Below are positions 1 through 5,982 of a DNA stretch of 6,206 nucleotides, piece by piece. Position 1 is the stretch's first letter, and each line of letters opens with the position of its first letter. This DNA is from Nevskiaceae bacterium (GTDB taxonomy: Bacteria; Pseudomonadota; Gammaproteobacteria; Steroidobacterales; Steroidobacteraceae): contig JAITMN010000304.1 of assembly GCA_031277355.1 (NCBI GenBank), positions 1-6,206 on the forward strand, written 5' to 3'. The position numbers were made by a program, and so were the translations under genes. Below the pieces are notes generated by a model, which was not told the DNA's origin, ran no database searches, and worked only from the letters and a program-made list of their open reading frames with translations.

Positions 1-14
1 GTCACGCCCAACGC

Positions 15-941
15 ATGCTCGGCCAACGCACCCTCAAGAACACGATTCGCGCCGCTGGCGTTGGTCTGCACACGGGCAAGAAAATCCACATGACGGTGTG
101 CCCCGCGCCGCCGAACACCGGCATCGTGTTTCGCCGCACCGACCTTGCCGGCGCGCCCGACATCCCCGCCTTCGCCGAGAATGTTGGCGAAACCCGTCTG
201 GGCACGACGCTGGTGCAGGGCGAGGCGAAAATCTCCACCGTCGAGCATTTGTTGTCGGCATTCGCCGGCCTTGGCATCGACAACGCCCGCATCGAAGTCA
301 ACGCCCCCGAAGTGCCGATCATGGACGGCAGCGCCGGCCCCTTCGTGTTCCTGCTGCAATCGGCCGGCATCGCCGAGCAGAACGCGCCCAAGCGCTTCGT
401 GCGCGTGCGCCGCACGGTGCAGGTGCAGCAGGGCGACAAATGGGCGCGCTTTGATCCGCACGACGGTTTTCGCGTGAATTTCGAGATCGAGTTCGATCAC
501 CCGATTTTCAAGCGTCATTCGCAGAAGGCGACGATGGACTTCTCCACCACCACCTATCTGCGCGAAGTCAGCCGTGCGCGCACCTTCGGCTTCATGCGCG
601 ATCTGGAAACCATGCGCAAACACAACCTGGCGCTGGGCGGCAACCTCGACAACGCCATCGTGCTCGATGATTCCAAAGTGCTCAACGAAGGCGGGCTGCG
701 TTCGGAAGACGAGTTCGTCAAACACAAGATTCTCGACGCCATCGGCGATCTGTACCTGCTCGGTCACAGCCTGATCGGCGAGTACACCGCCTTCAAATCC
801 GGCCACGACCTGAACAACAAACTGCTGCGCGCGCTGCTGGCCGACCGCAGCGCCTGGGAAGAGCTCACCTTCGAGCGCCCCGAACAGGCCCCGATTGCCT
901 ACGTCGAACCGCGTTCGTTGCAGGAAGCCTCCGGCATCTAG
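15..941 (+). CDS. lpxC: UDP-3-O-acyl-N-acetylglucosamine deacetylase LpxC
   Basis: LpxC is the zinc-dependent cytoplasmic deacetylase that carries out the committed step of lipid A synthesis, removing the 2-acetyl group of UDP-3-O-acyl-GlcNAc. The 308-residue product is collinear with E. coli LpxC (305 residues). Expected zinc ligands are H78 (in STVEH), H237 and D241 (in KHKILD), with the catalytic base E77 and the general-acid histidine H264 (in KSGH). The motifs NAPEVPIMDGS (96-106) and SRARTFGFMRD (186-196) are typical of the family. The ATG at 15 is chosen because MLGQRTLK aligns with the E. coli start MIKQRTLK. Only 14 upstream bases are present, they remain open in frame, and no clear ribosome binding site is seen. 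In related genomes the gene follows ftsZ, which would lie just outside the window. It converges with the reverse-strand dciA gene. Identification is near certain. Confidence 0.98.
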   Translation: MLGQRTLKNTIRAAGVGLHTGKKIHMTVCPAPPNTGIVFRRTDLAGAPDIPAFAENVGETRLGTTLVQGEAKISTVEHLLSAFAGLGIDNARIEVNAPEVPIMDGSAGPFVFLLQSAGIAEQNAPKRFVRVRRTVQVQQGDKWARFDPHDGFRVNFEIEFDHPIFKRHSQKATMDFSTTTYLREVSRARTFGFMRDLETMRKHNLALGGNLDNAIVLDDSKVLNEGGLRSEDEFVKHKILDAIGDLYLLGHSLIGEYTAFKSGHDLNNKLLRALLADRSAWEELTFERPEQAPIAYVEPRSLQEASGI

Positions 942-949
942 CGATGCCG
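932..949. other. Small stem-loop over the lpxC stop codon
   Basis: A perfect 7-bp inverted repeat (CGGCATC at 932-938, GATGCCG at 943-949) has a four-base TAGC loop containing the lpxC stop codon. It lies in the 16-bp gap between two converging genes, where a bidirectional terminator would be expected. Neither side has a T tract, so it is not a standard intrinsic terminator. It might act as an mRNA 3'-end stabiliser or be chance. Confidence 0.35.
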
Positions 950-957
950 CTGCGCCG

Positions 958-1344
958 CTAACGCCGATACCCACCCACCGGCGTCACCCGCGCCAGCACG
1001 CGAGGATTCACCGGCAGTCCCGGCAGCAGCGGCGCGGAGCACGAGGCAATATGTTCTGTCAATGCCAGCCGCAGCCTTGCCCCCCAGGCGGCCGATTCGG
1101 CATAAACAATTAACATTCCGTCACGAACGCGAACTTGACGCAGATGCGGCGCAAGCTCGGCGGGCAGCAAGTCGCGGATGCACGTCAGCGCATCGACCGC
1201 GTTTTGCGCGGGAATTTCAGTGTTTTCGACCGGCGCAGTCGCAGCCGCGCCACGCCGCGTCAGCCCCGCCAGCACCTGCGCGGCGGATCGGGGCATCCCG
1301 GATTTTGCAAATCCTTGCTTGTGCAGCGGAGACTTCTTCGGCAT
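958..1344 (-). CDS. dciA: DUF721 / DciA-family protein (replicative helicase operator)
   Basis: This 128-residue basic protein has the DUF721 (DciA) signature in its C-terminal half (about residues 50-122). An LLP segment is followed by a VRVRDGMLIVYAESAAWGARLR stretch (71-92) with the family's invariant-looking Trp (W87), then a closing RVLARVTP strand (115-122). The N-terminal 45 residues are basic, low in complexity and probably disordered. DciA proteins bind the DnaB helicase and DNA and assist helicase loading in bacteria that lack DnaC or DnaI. The gene sits between lpxC and an M23 peptidase gene, where I know DUF721 genes in Pseudomonas and Xanthomonas relatives. It is on the opposite strand to its neighbours. 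The ATG at 1344 is preceded only by a weak GGGA; M17 (position 1296) is an alternative start. Family assignment is from motif recognition, and helicase function is inferred. Confidence 0.82.
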   Translation of the reverse strand: MPKKSPLHKQGFAKSGMPRSAAQVLAGLTRRGAAATAPVENTEIPAQNAVDALTCIRDLLPAELAPHLRQVRVRDGMLIVYAESAAWGARLRLALTEHIASCSAPLLPGLPVNPRVLARVTPVGGYRR

Positions 1345-1347
1345 ATT
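1319..1347 (+). promoter_or_regulatory. Weak candidate promoter for the M23 peptidase gene
   Basis: TTGTGC (1319-1324) and CATATT (1342-1347) are separated by 17 bp and match the sigma-70 boxes at 3/6 and 4/6 positions. The predicted transcript would start about 20 bases before the M23 ATG. It lies inside the 5' end of the divergent dciA gene, which is unavoidable because the gap between the two starts is only 32 bp. I saw no better candidate. Support is weak. Confidence 0.2.
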
Positions 1348-1374
1348 CCCGCGCTAGTCTGCGACGTCTGGACG

Positions 1375-1393
1375 AAATGAACCTCATTTTTTT
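1375..1393 (+). other. Inverted repeat plus T run over the M23 start codon
   Basis: AAATGA (1375-1380) and TCATTT (1384-1389) form a perfect 6-bp inverted repeat around the loop ACC. The T run continues to 1393, giving seven Ts at 1387-1393. The ATG (1377-1379) lies inside the left arm. The arrangement resembles a weak terminator or a start-codon hairpin, but the stem has only one G-C pair. It is the most AT-rich patch in this part of the window. Function is unknown. Confidence 0.35.
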
Positions 1394-2270
1394 CTCCCGA
1401 CGGCTGGGCCTTGCCCGCCACCTGCATTTGACCCAGCCGATGACGCTGGCGGTTTCCTGCGTCCTGATTTTGGGGATTCTGGGGCTCACCTTCGGTCTGG
1501 GCATGAAGCTGGGGCAGGACACCCGCGCACGCGGCCGGGTCGCGCAGGCCGCCGAATTGGCGAATCTGCGCGAGGCCGTGCAGGAGCGCATCGACGCAAT
1601 GGCGATCCGCGTCGGCGAAATCAATGCGCAGGTGATCCGCATGGAGGCGCTGGGCAAGCGCCTCACGCAAATGGCCGATATTTCCAGCGGTGAACTGAAT
1701 TTCGACTCCCCGCCCGCCATTGGCGGTCCCGAAGAGGGCGAGGGCTACTTCCACGGCGCCGCGCAATTGCCCGATCTGTCGCAGATGCTCGACGAAGTGG
1801 AGCAGAAGCTCGGCCTGCGCGATGTGCAGTTGCTGGCGCTGGAAAACGTGATCCTCTCGCGCAGCCTCAATGAGGCGATCCGTCCCGGTGGCCGTCCCGT
1901 GCTGGAGGGCTACATTTCCTCCCGCTTCGGCCAGCGCGCCGACCCCTTCGACGGCCACGACGCCATTCACAAGGGCGTGGATTTCGCCGGCGCGATGAAC
2001 TCCGAAGTGGTGTCGGTGGCCGCCGGCATCGTCACCCGCGCCGAAGCGGCCTCCGGCTACGGCAACCTGATCGAAATCAATCACGGCAATGGCTTCGTCA
2101 CCCGCTACGGGCACAACTCCAAGCTGCTCGTCGCGGTGGGCGATACCGTGGTCCGGGGGCAACCCGTCGCGCTGATGGGCTCCACGGGCCGCTCCACGGG
2201 GCCGCACGTACACTTCGAAGTGCTGCGCAATGGCCTTCAGGTGAACCCGATCGGCTACGTTGCGCCCTGA
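1377..2270 (+). CDS. Membrane-anchored M23-family (LytM-type) metallopeptidase
   Basis: The 297-residue product has a short basic N-terminus, one hydrophobic segment at about residues 22-43 (an uncleaved inner-membrane anchor), a helical, probably coiled-coil, periplasmic part (about 52-105 and 133-165), and a C-terminal LytM/M23 domain (about 175-295). All M23 active-site residues are present: zinc ligands H198 and D202 (HKGVD) and H279, with H246 (RYGH) and H277 (first His of HVHF). It should therefore be a catalytically competent peptidoglycan endopeptidase rather than a degenerate amidase activator of the EnvC/NlpD type. The exact bond cut cannot be read from the sequence. The ATG at 1377 is chosen because it puts the anchor near the N-terminus and has a GGA four bases upstream. 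The frame stays open upstream to 1062, but that extension would overlap dciA. It lies directly upstream of secA in the same direction. Confidence 0.92.
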   Translation: MNLIFFSRRLGLARHLHLTQPMTLAVSCVLILGILGLTFGLGMKLGQDTRARGRVAQAAELANLREAVQERIDAMAIRVGEINAQVIRMEALGKRLTQMADISSGELNFDSPPAIGGPEEGEGYFHGAAQLPDLSQMLDEVEQKLGLRDVQLLALENVILSRSLNEAIRPGGRPVLEGYISSRFGQRADPFDGHDAIHKGVDFAGAMNSEVVSVAAGIVTRAEAASGYGNLIEINHGNGFVTRYGHNSKLLVAVGDTVVRGQPVALMGSTGRSTGPHVHFEVLRNGLQVNPIGYVAP

Positions 2271-2295
2271 TTCAAGCCATTTGCGCCTTGAGGCC

Positions 2296-2324
2296 GTGGC
2301 GGGCCGTCCCCACTGTCGTAAAAT
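2296..2324 (+). promoter_or_regulatory. Candidate sigma-70 promoter for secA
   Basis: TAAAAT (2319-2324) matches the -10 consensus at 5 of 6 positions and is the clearest -10-like box in the 100-bp gap before secA. The 17-bp-spaced -35 position (GTGGCG, 2296-2301) matches only 3 of 6. Transcription would begin near 2331, leaving a leader of about 40 bases. No SecM-like arrest peptide reading frame is visible in the gap. The -10 is reasonable and the -35 is weak. Confidence 0.38.
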
Positions 2325-2355
2325 AAGCGGCTATCGCCCAATCGTCCGCGCCCTG

Positions 2356-2361
2356 TAAGGA
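2356..2361 (+). promoter_or_regulatory. Ribosome binding site of secA
   Basis: TAAGGA lies nine bases before the GTG at 2371. This good Shine-Dalgarno match decides in favour of the GTG start, which also gives the expected SecA N-terminus (MLQFLTRIFGSRNDR). Confidence 0.72.
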
Positions 2362-2370
2362 TTCCGCACC

Positions 2371-5148
2371 GTGCTCCAGTTCCTGACCCGCATCTTCGGC
2401 AGTCGCAATGATCGTATCGTCCGGGGTTATGGGGCGGTGGTGAAGGAGGCCGGCCGTCACGAGGAGGCCATACAAAATCTCACCGACGAGCAATTGGCCG
2501 CCAAGACCGGAGAATTCAAAGCCCGGCTTGCCGAAGGCGCCAAACTCGACAGCCTTGCCCCCGAAGCCTTTGCCGTGGTGCGCGAGGCCGCGCGCCGCAC
2601 GATGGGCATGCGCCACTTCGACGTGCAGTTGATCGGCGGCATGACGCTGAATCAGGGCCGCATCGCCGAGATGCGCACCGGCGAAGGCAAAACCTTGATG
2701 GCCACGCTCCCGGCGTATCTGAATGCGCTGACCGGCGAGGGCGTGCACGTGGTCACGGTGAACGAATACCTGGCCTCGCGCGACGCCGACTGGATGCGCC
2801 CGGTGTATGGCTTTCTCGGCCTCACCGTGGGCGTGATCCGAAACAGCCAGAATTCGATCGAAAAGCGCGACGCCTACGCCGCCGACATCACCTACGGCAC
2901 GAACAACGAATTCGGTTTCGATTACCTGCGCGATAACCTGGCTTATCGACTTGAAGATCGCGTGCAACGCGGTCTGTCGTTTGCGATTGTCGATGAAGTC
3001 GATTCGATTCTGATCGACGAAGCGCGCACGCCGCTGATCATCTCCGGCCCCTCCGAAGAAAGCACCGAGCTTTATCTGGCGATCAACAAGCTGGCCCCGC
3101 AGCTCACGCGCCAGAAAGAGGAAAACGGTCCCGGCGATTATTCGGTGGATGAAAAGACCAAGCAGGTTCACATCACGGAGGAAGGTCACGAACACGTCGA
3201 GCAGTTGATGGCCCAGCATGGCCTGCTGCGCGAGGGCGAAAGTCTGTACGACACGGCGAACATTCGCCTGATGCATCATCTGAACGCGGCGCTGCGTGCG
3301 CACTCGCTGTATCGGCGCGACGTGGAATACATCGTGCGCAATGGCGAAGTGATCATCGTCGATGAGTTCACCGGCCGCACGATGCCGGGCCGTCGCTGGT
3401 CCGAAGGCTTGCATCAGGCGGTGGAGGCCAAGGAAGGCGTGCGCGTGCGCGAGGAAAACCAGACGGTGGCCTCGATCACGTTCCAGAATTATTTTCGCCT
3501 GTACAAAAAGCTTTCGGGCATGACCGGCACCGCCGACACCGAAGCACCGGAATTCCTGCAAATCTACGGCCTGGAAGTGGTGGTGATCCCCACGCACAAG
3601 CCGATGATCCGCAAAGACATGCCCGATCTGGTGTACCTCACGCAAGACGATAAATTCACGGCCATCATCGAAGACATCCGTGATTGTGTTACGCGGCAGC
3701 AGCCGGTGCTGGTGGGCACCACGTCCATCGAGGCGTCCGAACATCTGTCCGGGTTGCTGAAGAAAGAGGGCGTGGATCATCAGGTGCTGAACGCCAAGCA
3801 GCACGAGCGCGAGGCGCATATCGTTGCGCAGGCCGGTCATCCGGGCAGCGTGACGATTGCCACGAACATGGCCGGCCGTGGCACCGACATTCAGCTTGGC
3901 GGCAACTTCGACGCCGAAATCGCCGATCTGCAAGCCTCCGGCGAAGAAGTGGATGACGCCCGTCGCGCGCAACTGCGCGAGGCGTGGCAGCAGCGTCACG
4001 ATCTGGTGCTGCAAGCCGGCGGTCTGCATATCGTGGGCACCGAGCGCCATGAGTCGCGCCGCATCGACAACCAATTGCGTGGCCGTTCCGGTCGTCAGGG
4101 CGATCCTGGTTCCAGCCGCTTTTATCTGTCGATGGAAGACACGCTGATGCGCATCTTCGGCAGCCCCGCCGTGATGAAGCGCTGGATGCAGATGGCCGGC
4201 ATGAAGCAGGGCGAAGTCATCGAATCGGCGATGCTGACGCGGCAGATCGAAAAAGCGCAGCGCAAGGTCGAAGCGCACAACTTCGACATCCGCAAGCAAT
4301 TGCTGCTGTTCGATGACGTGGCGAACGATCAGCGCAAGGTGGTCTACTCTCAGCGCTCGGGTATTCTCGGCGCCACCGATCTGGAGCAGGCGGTGCGCGA
4401 GATGCGCCACGATGCGGTGAGCGCGTTGATCGACCAGTTCGTGCCCAAGCAGGCTGCGCCAGCCGATTGGGATTTGGCCGCGCTGAGCGAGGCGTTGCAG
4501 CGCGACTTCCACACGCTGGTCGATCCGAAGCCCTGGGTCGATGAGAATCCCGAGCTGGATGAAAACACCTTCCGCGAGCGCTGCATCGAAGCGGTGCAGG
4601 CGCAATACGATGCCAAGGTGGAGCAGTTCGGCGCACCGATGATGCGTCATGTGGAGCGCGACATTCTGCTGCGCACGCTCGATCAGCATTGGCGCGAACA
4701 TCTGGCGGCGATGGACTATCTGCGGCAGGGCATCCATCTGCGTGGCTATGCGCAGAAGGACTATCGCTACGAGTTCAAGCGCGAGGCGTTCGGGCTGTTC
4801 TCGCAGATGCTCGATCGCGTGAAGCACGACACCGTTTCCACGCTGGCGCGCGTGACGATTCGCACGCCGGAGCAGATCGAGCGCGAGGAAGCCGAACAGC
4901 GCGAGCATTTGATGCGCGCGTTGCAGGCGCAGCATGCCGAAGCGCAGTCGGCGCTGGTGGCGCAGGCCGCCGAACAGGTGGCCGCCGATGGCGAGGCCAT
5001 TGGCGCCTCGATGCTGGGCGCAACGTCCGACCCGCGTGGCGTGTCGATGGAGCCCTTCGTGCGCGGTGATCGCAAGGTGGGGCGCAATGAGCCGTGTCCC
5101 TGCGGCTCGGGCAAGAAGTTCAAGCAATGTCACGGAGCTTTGGGGTAG
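2371..5148 (+). CDS. secA: Preprotein translocase ATPase SecA
   Basis: SecA is the cytoplasmic and membrane-peripheral ATPase that pushes unfolded preproteins through SecYEG. The 925-residue product is collinear with E. coli SecA (901 residues) throughout. Approximate domains are: NBD1 1-220 and 370-415, with Walker A MRTGEGKT (101-108, K107) and Walker B VDEVD (207-211); preprotein cross-linking domain 225-370; NBD2 415-615, with TNMAGRGTDI (498-507) and the arginine-finger motif GRSGRQGD (571-578); helical scaffold and helical wing domains 616-830; variable linker 830-897; and a C-terminal zinc-binding, SecB-contacting tail with C909, C911, C920 and H921. The intact CXCX8CH tail suggests that SecB is used. 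The linker accounts for much of the extra length. It starts with GTG behind a TAAGGA site. The gene uses no TTA, CTA or TCA codons. Its last 22 bases overlap mutT. Confidence 0.99.
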   Translation: MLQFLTRIFGSRNDRIVRGYGAVVKEAGRHEEAIQNLTDEQLAAKTGEFKARLAEGAKLDSLAPEAFAVVREAARRTMGMRHFDVQLIGGMTLNQGRIAEMRTGEGKTLMATLPAYLNALTGEGVHVVTVNEYLASRDADWMRPVYGFLGLTVGVIRNSQNSIEKRDAYAADITYGTNNEFGFDYLRDNLAYRLEDRVQRGLSFAIVDEVDSILIDEARTPLIISGPSEESTELYLAINKLAPQLTRQKEENGPGDYSVDEKTKQVHITEEGHEHVEQLMAQHGLLREGESLYDTANIRLMHHLNAALRAHSLYRRDVEYIVRNGEVIIVDEFTGRTMPGRRWSEGLHQAVEAKEGVRVREENQTVASITFQNYFRLYKKLSGMTGTADTEAPEFLQIYGLEVVVIPTHKPMIRKDMPDLVYLTQDDKFTAIIEDIRDCVTRQQPVLVGTTSIEASEHLSGLLKKEGVDHQVLNAKQHEREAHIVAQAGHPGSVTIATNMAGRGTDIQLGGNFDAEIADLQASGEEVDDARRAQLREAWQQRHDLVLQAGGLHIVGTERHESRRIDNQLRGRSGRQGDPGSSRFYLSMEDTLMRIFGSPAVMKRWMQMAGMKQGEVIESAMLTRQIEKAQRKVEAHNFDIRKQLLLFDDVANDQRKVVYSQRSGILGATDLEQAVREMRHDAVSALIDQFVPKQAAPADWDLAALSEALQRDFHTLVDPKPWVDENPELDENTFRERCIEAVQAQYDAKVEQFGAPMMRHVERDILLRTLDQHWREHLAAMDYLRQGIHLRGYAQKDYRYEFKREAFGLFSQMLDRVKHDTVSTLARVTIRTPEQIEREEAEQREHLMRALQAQHAEAQSALVAQAAEQVAADGEAIGASMLGATSDPRGVSMEPFVRGDRKVGRNEPCPCGSGKKFKQCHGALG

Positions 5149-5570
5149 ACGCGCGGCTGCGTGTCGTGGCCGGCGCGCTGTGCGATCCGGCGGTCCCTGG
5201 CCGCGTGCTGATCGCGCAGCGGCCTGTCGGCAAGTGGCAGGCGGGGCGCTGGGAGTTTCCCGGCGGCAAGGTGGAGCCGGGCGAAGCCGAGCGCGAGGCG
5301 CTTGATCGCGAGTTGCGGGAAGAATTGGGCGTGCAAGTGCTGGCGGCCCGCCAGCTTGGGGTTTTCGAGCACGACTACGCCGACCGCCGCGTCGCCATCG
5401 CGCTGTGGCTGGTCACCGCCTTCCACGGCGACCCGCAGGGCCGCGACGGGCAGGCGCTGCGCTGGGTGCCCGCATCAGAGCTGGCCGGCTGCGATCTGCT
5501 GGAAGCCGATCAGCCGATGTTGCCGATGCTGCGCGAGGCGCTCTCCGGCGCGGTAGACTTGTCTGCATGA
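5127..5570 (+). CDS. mutT: MutT-type Nudix hydrolase (8-oxo-dGTP diphosphatase)
   Basis: MutT hydrolyses 8-oxo-dGTP to the monophosphate, preventing A:T to C:G transversions. The 147-residue product has a perfect 23-residue Nudix box (residues 47-69, GX5EX7REUXEEXGU, with E53, R61, E62, E65 and E66 present) preceded by WEFPGG (42-47) as in E. coli MutT (129 residues). The end (ADQPMLPML, 127-135) matches the E. coli segment ANEP, but the base-contacting Asn119 of E. coli is Asp128 here. The ATG at 5127 adds only about eight residues before the first strand; a GTG at 5094 would overlap the secA zinc-tail codons further. No strong ribosome binding site is visible, so translation is probably coupled to secA. 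Position directly after secA matches E. coli. It is a single-domain protein, without the ThiE-like fusion I recall from Pseudomonas. The specific 8-oxo-dGTP activity is inferred from context and motif. Confidence 0.92.
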   Translation: MSRSFGVDARLRVVAGALCDPAVPGRVLIAQRPVGKWQAGRWEFPGGKVEPGEAEREALDRELREELGVQVLAARQLGVFEHDYADRRVAIALWLVTAFHGDPQGRDGQALRWVPASELAGCDLLEADQPMLPMLREALSGAVDLSA

Positions 5571-5956
5571 GCACCACCGAACAAGCCCTGCCCGAAATCC
5601 GGCTCGACGTCGCGAGTCTGTACCAGGAAGAAGTTTTCACCGACCGCACCGCCGGCACGATTCGCCGTCTGACGCCGGTCACCGCCGAAGGCGCGCCCGA
5701 CCCGGCGCGACCGGTGTTGTACAGCGGTCAGACGCAGCTGCTGACGCCCGGCGGCGTGTTGCCGCTGGGCTTTGAGATCGAAGCCGCGTCGCTGGCTGAG
5801 GCCATCGAGCGCTTTCCGCTGGCCGTGCGTGCGGCGCTGGAACAGGCCATCGAAGAGGCGCGCGAAATGCGCCGCGAGCAGTCCTCGCGCATCGTCGTGC
5901 CTGAGGCGGGCGGTGGGTTGGGTGGTTTGGGCGGCGGCGGAAGGATCAAAATGTAA
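5567..5956 (+). CDS. Conserved-looking small cytoplasmic protein, function unknown
   Basis: I do not recognise a named family with confidence. The 129-residue product has no signal peptide or membrane segment, so it should be cytoplasmic. An N-terminal part (about 10-65) contains EEVFTDRTAGTIRRLTPV (21-38) and a YSGQTQLLTPGG stretch (52-63). A long charged helix follows (about 74-107, rich in Ala, Glu and Arg). The flexible tail is glycine-rich (115-125) and ends in GRIKM. It reminds me, unverified, of small hypothetical proteins in Gammaproteobacteria that end in a Gly-rich stretch plus a basic/hydrophobic motif. The ATG (5567-5569) overlaps the mutT stop as ATGA, and there is no good ribosome binding site, so translation is likely coupled to mutT. 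Codon use looks like its neighbours. It is real on the basis of tight packing, protein-like composition and frame; its role is unknown. Confidence 0.82.
   Translation: MSTTEQALPEIRLDVASLYQEEVFTDRTAGTIRRLTPVTAEGAPDPARPVLYSGQTQLLTPGGVLPLGFEIEAASLAEAIERFPLAVRAALEQAIEEAREMRREQSSRIVVPEAGGGLGGLGGGGRIKM
5908..5931 (+). other. G-quadruplex-type motif in the coding strand
   Basis: Four GGG tracts (5908-5910, 5915-5917, 5920-5922, 5929-5931) are separated by loops of 4, 2 and 6 bases, which fits the standard G3+N1-7 pattern. It lies on the coding strand, so the motif would also be in the mRNA. It encodes the Gly/Leu-rich tail of the small protein and ends about 50 bases before the next gene's start. 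Glycine codons alone favour such tracts, so function is not shown. Confidence 0.5.
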
Positions 5957-5972
5957 TGAACGCGGGCACCAC

Positions 5973-5977
5973 AGGAG
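5973..5977 (+). promoter_or_regulatory. Ribosome binding site of the PQQ dehydrogenase gene
   Basis: AGGAG lies five bases before the ATG at 5983 and supports that start. A competing in-frame ATG at 5956 overlaps the previous stop (TAATG) and has AAGGA (5941-5945) ten bases upstream. It would add nine residues before the basic start of the signal peptide. Confidence 0.6.
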
Positions 5978-5982
5978 CTTTC

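Noticed and set aside
1062..1376. N-terminal extension of the M23 peptidase to an upstream ATG, giving 402 residues.
   Set aside because: The extra 105 residues are low-complexity Arg/Ala-rich sequence antisense to dciA. They would place the membrane anchor in the middle, and the ATG at 1377 has a plausible ribosome binding site.
1260..2213. A 317-codon reverse-strand open frame over the M23 gene.
   Set aside because: Same register effect as for secA: the M23 gene also lacks TTA, CTA and TCA codons. The product has no recognisable motif, and it runs into dciA in a different frame.
2296..2313. Possible bulged hairpin (GTGG-C-GGG with TCC-CCAC) between the M23 gene and secA.
   Set aside because: It has a three-base loop, one bulge and a G-T pair and is not followed by a T run, so it is not a convincing terminator. 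It also overlaps the candidate promoter.
2272..5133. A 953-codon open frame on the reverse strand covering all of secA.
   Set aside because: It is codon-in-register with secA, so its stops arise only where secA uses TTA, CTA or TCA. These codons are rare in GC-rich genomes and absent here. Its translation is His/Arg/Leu-rich with no recognisable domain.
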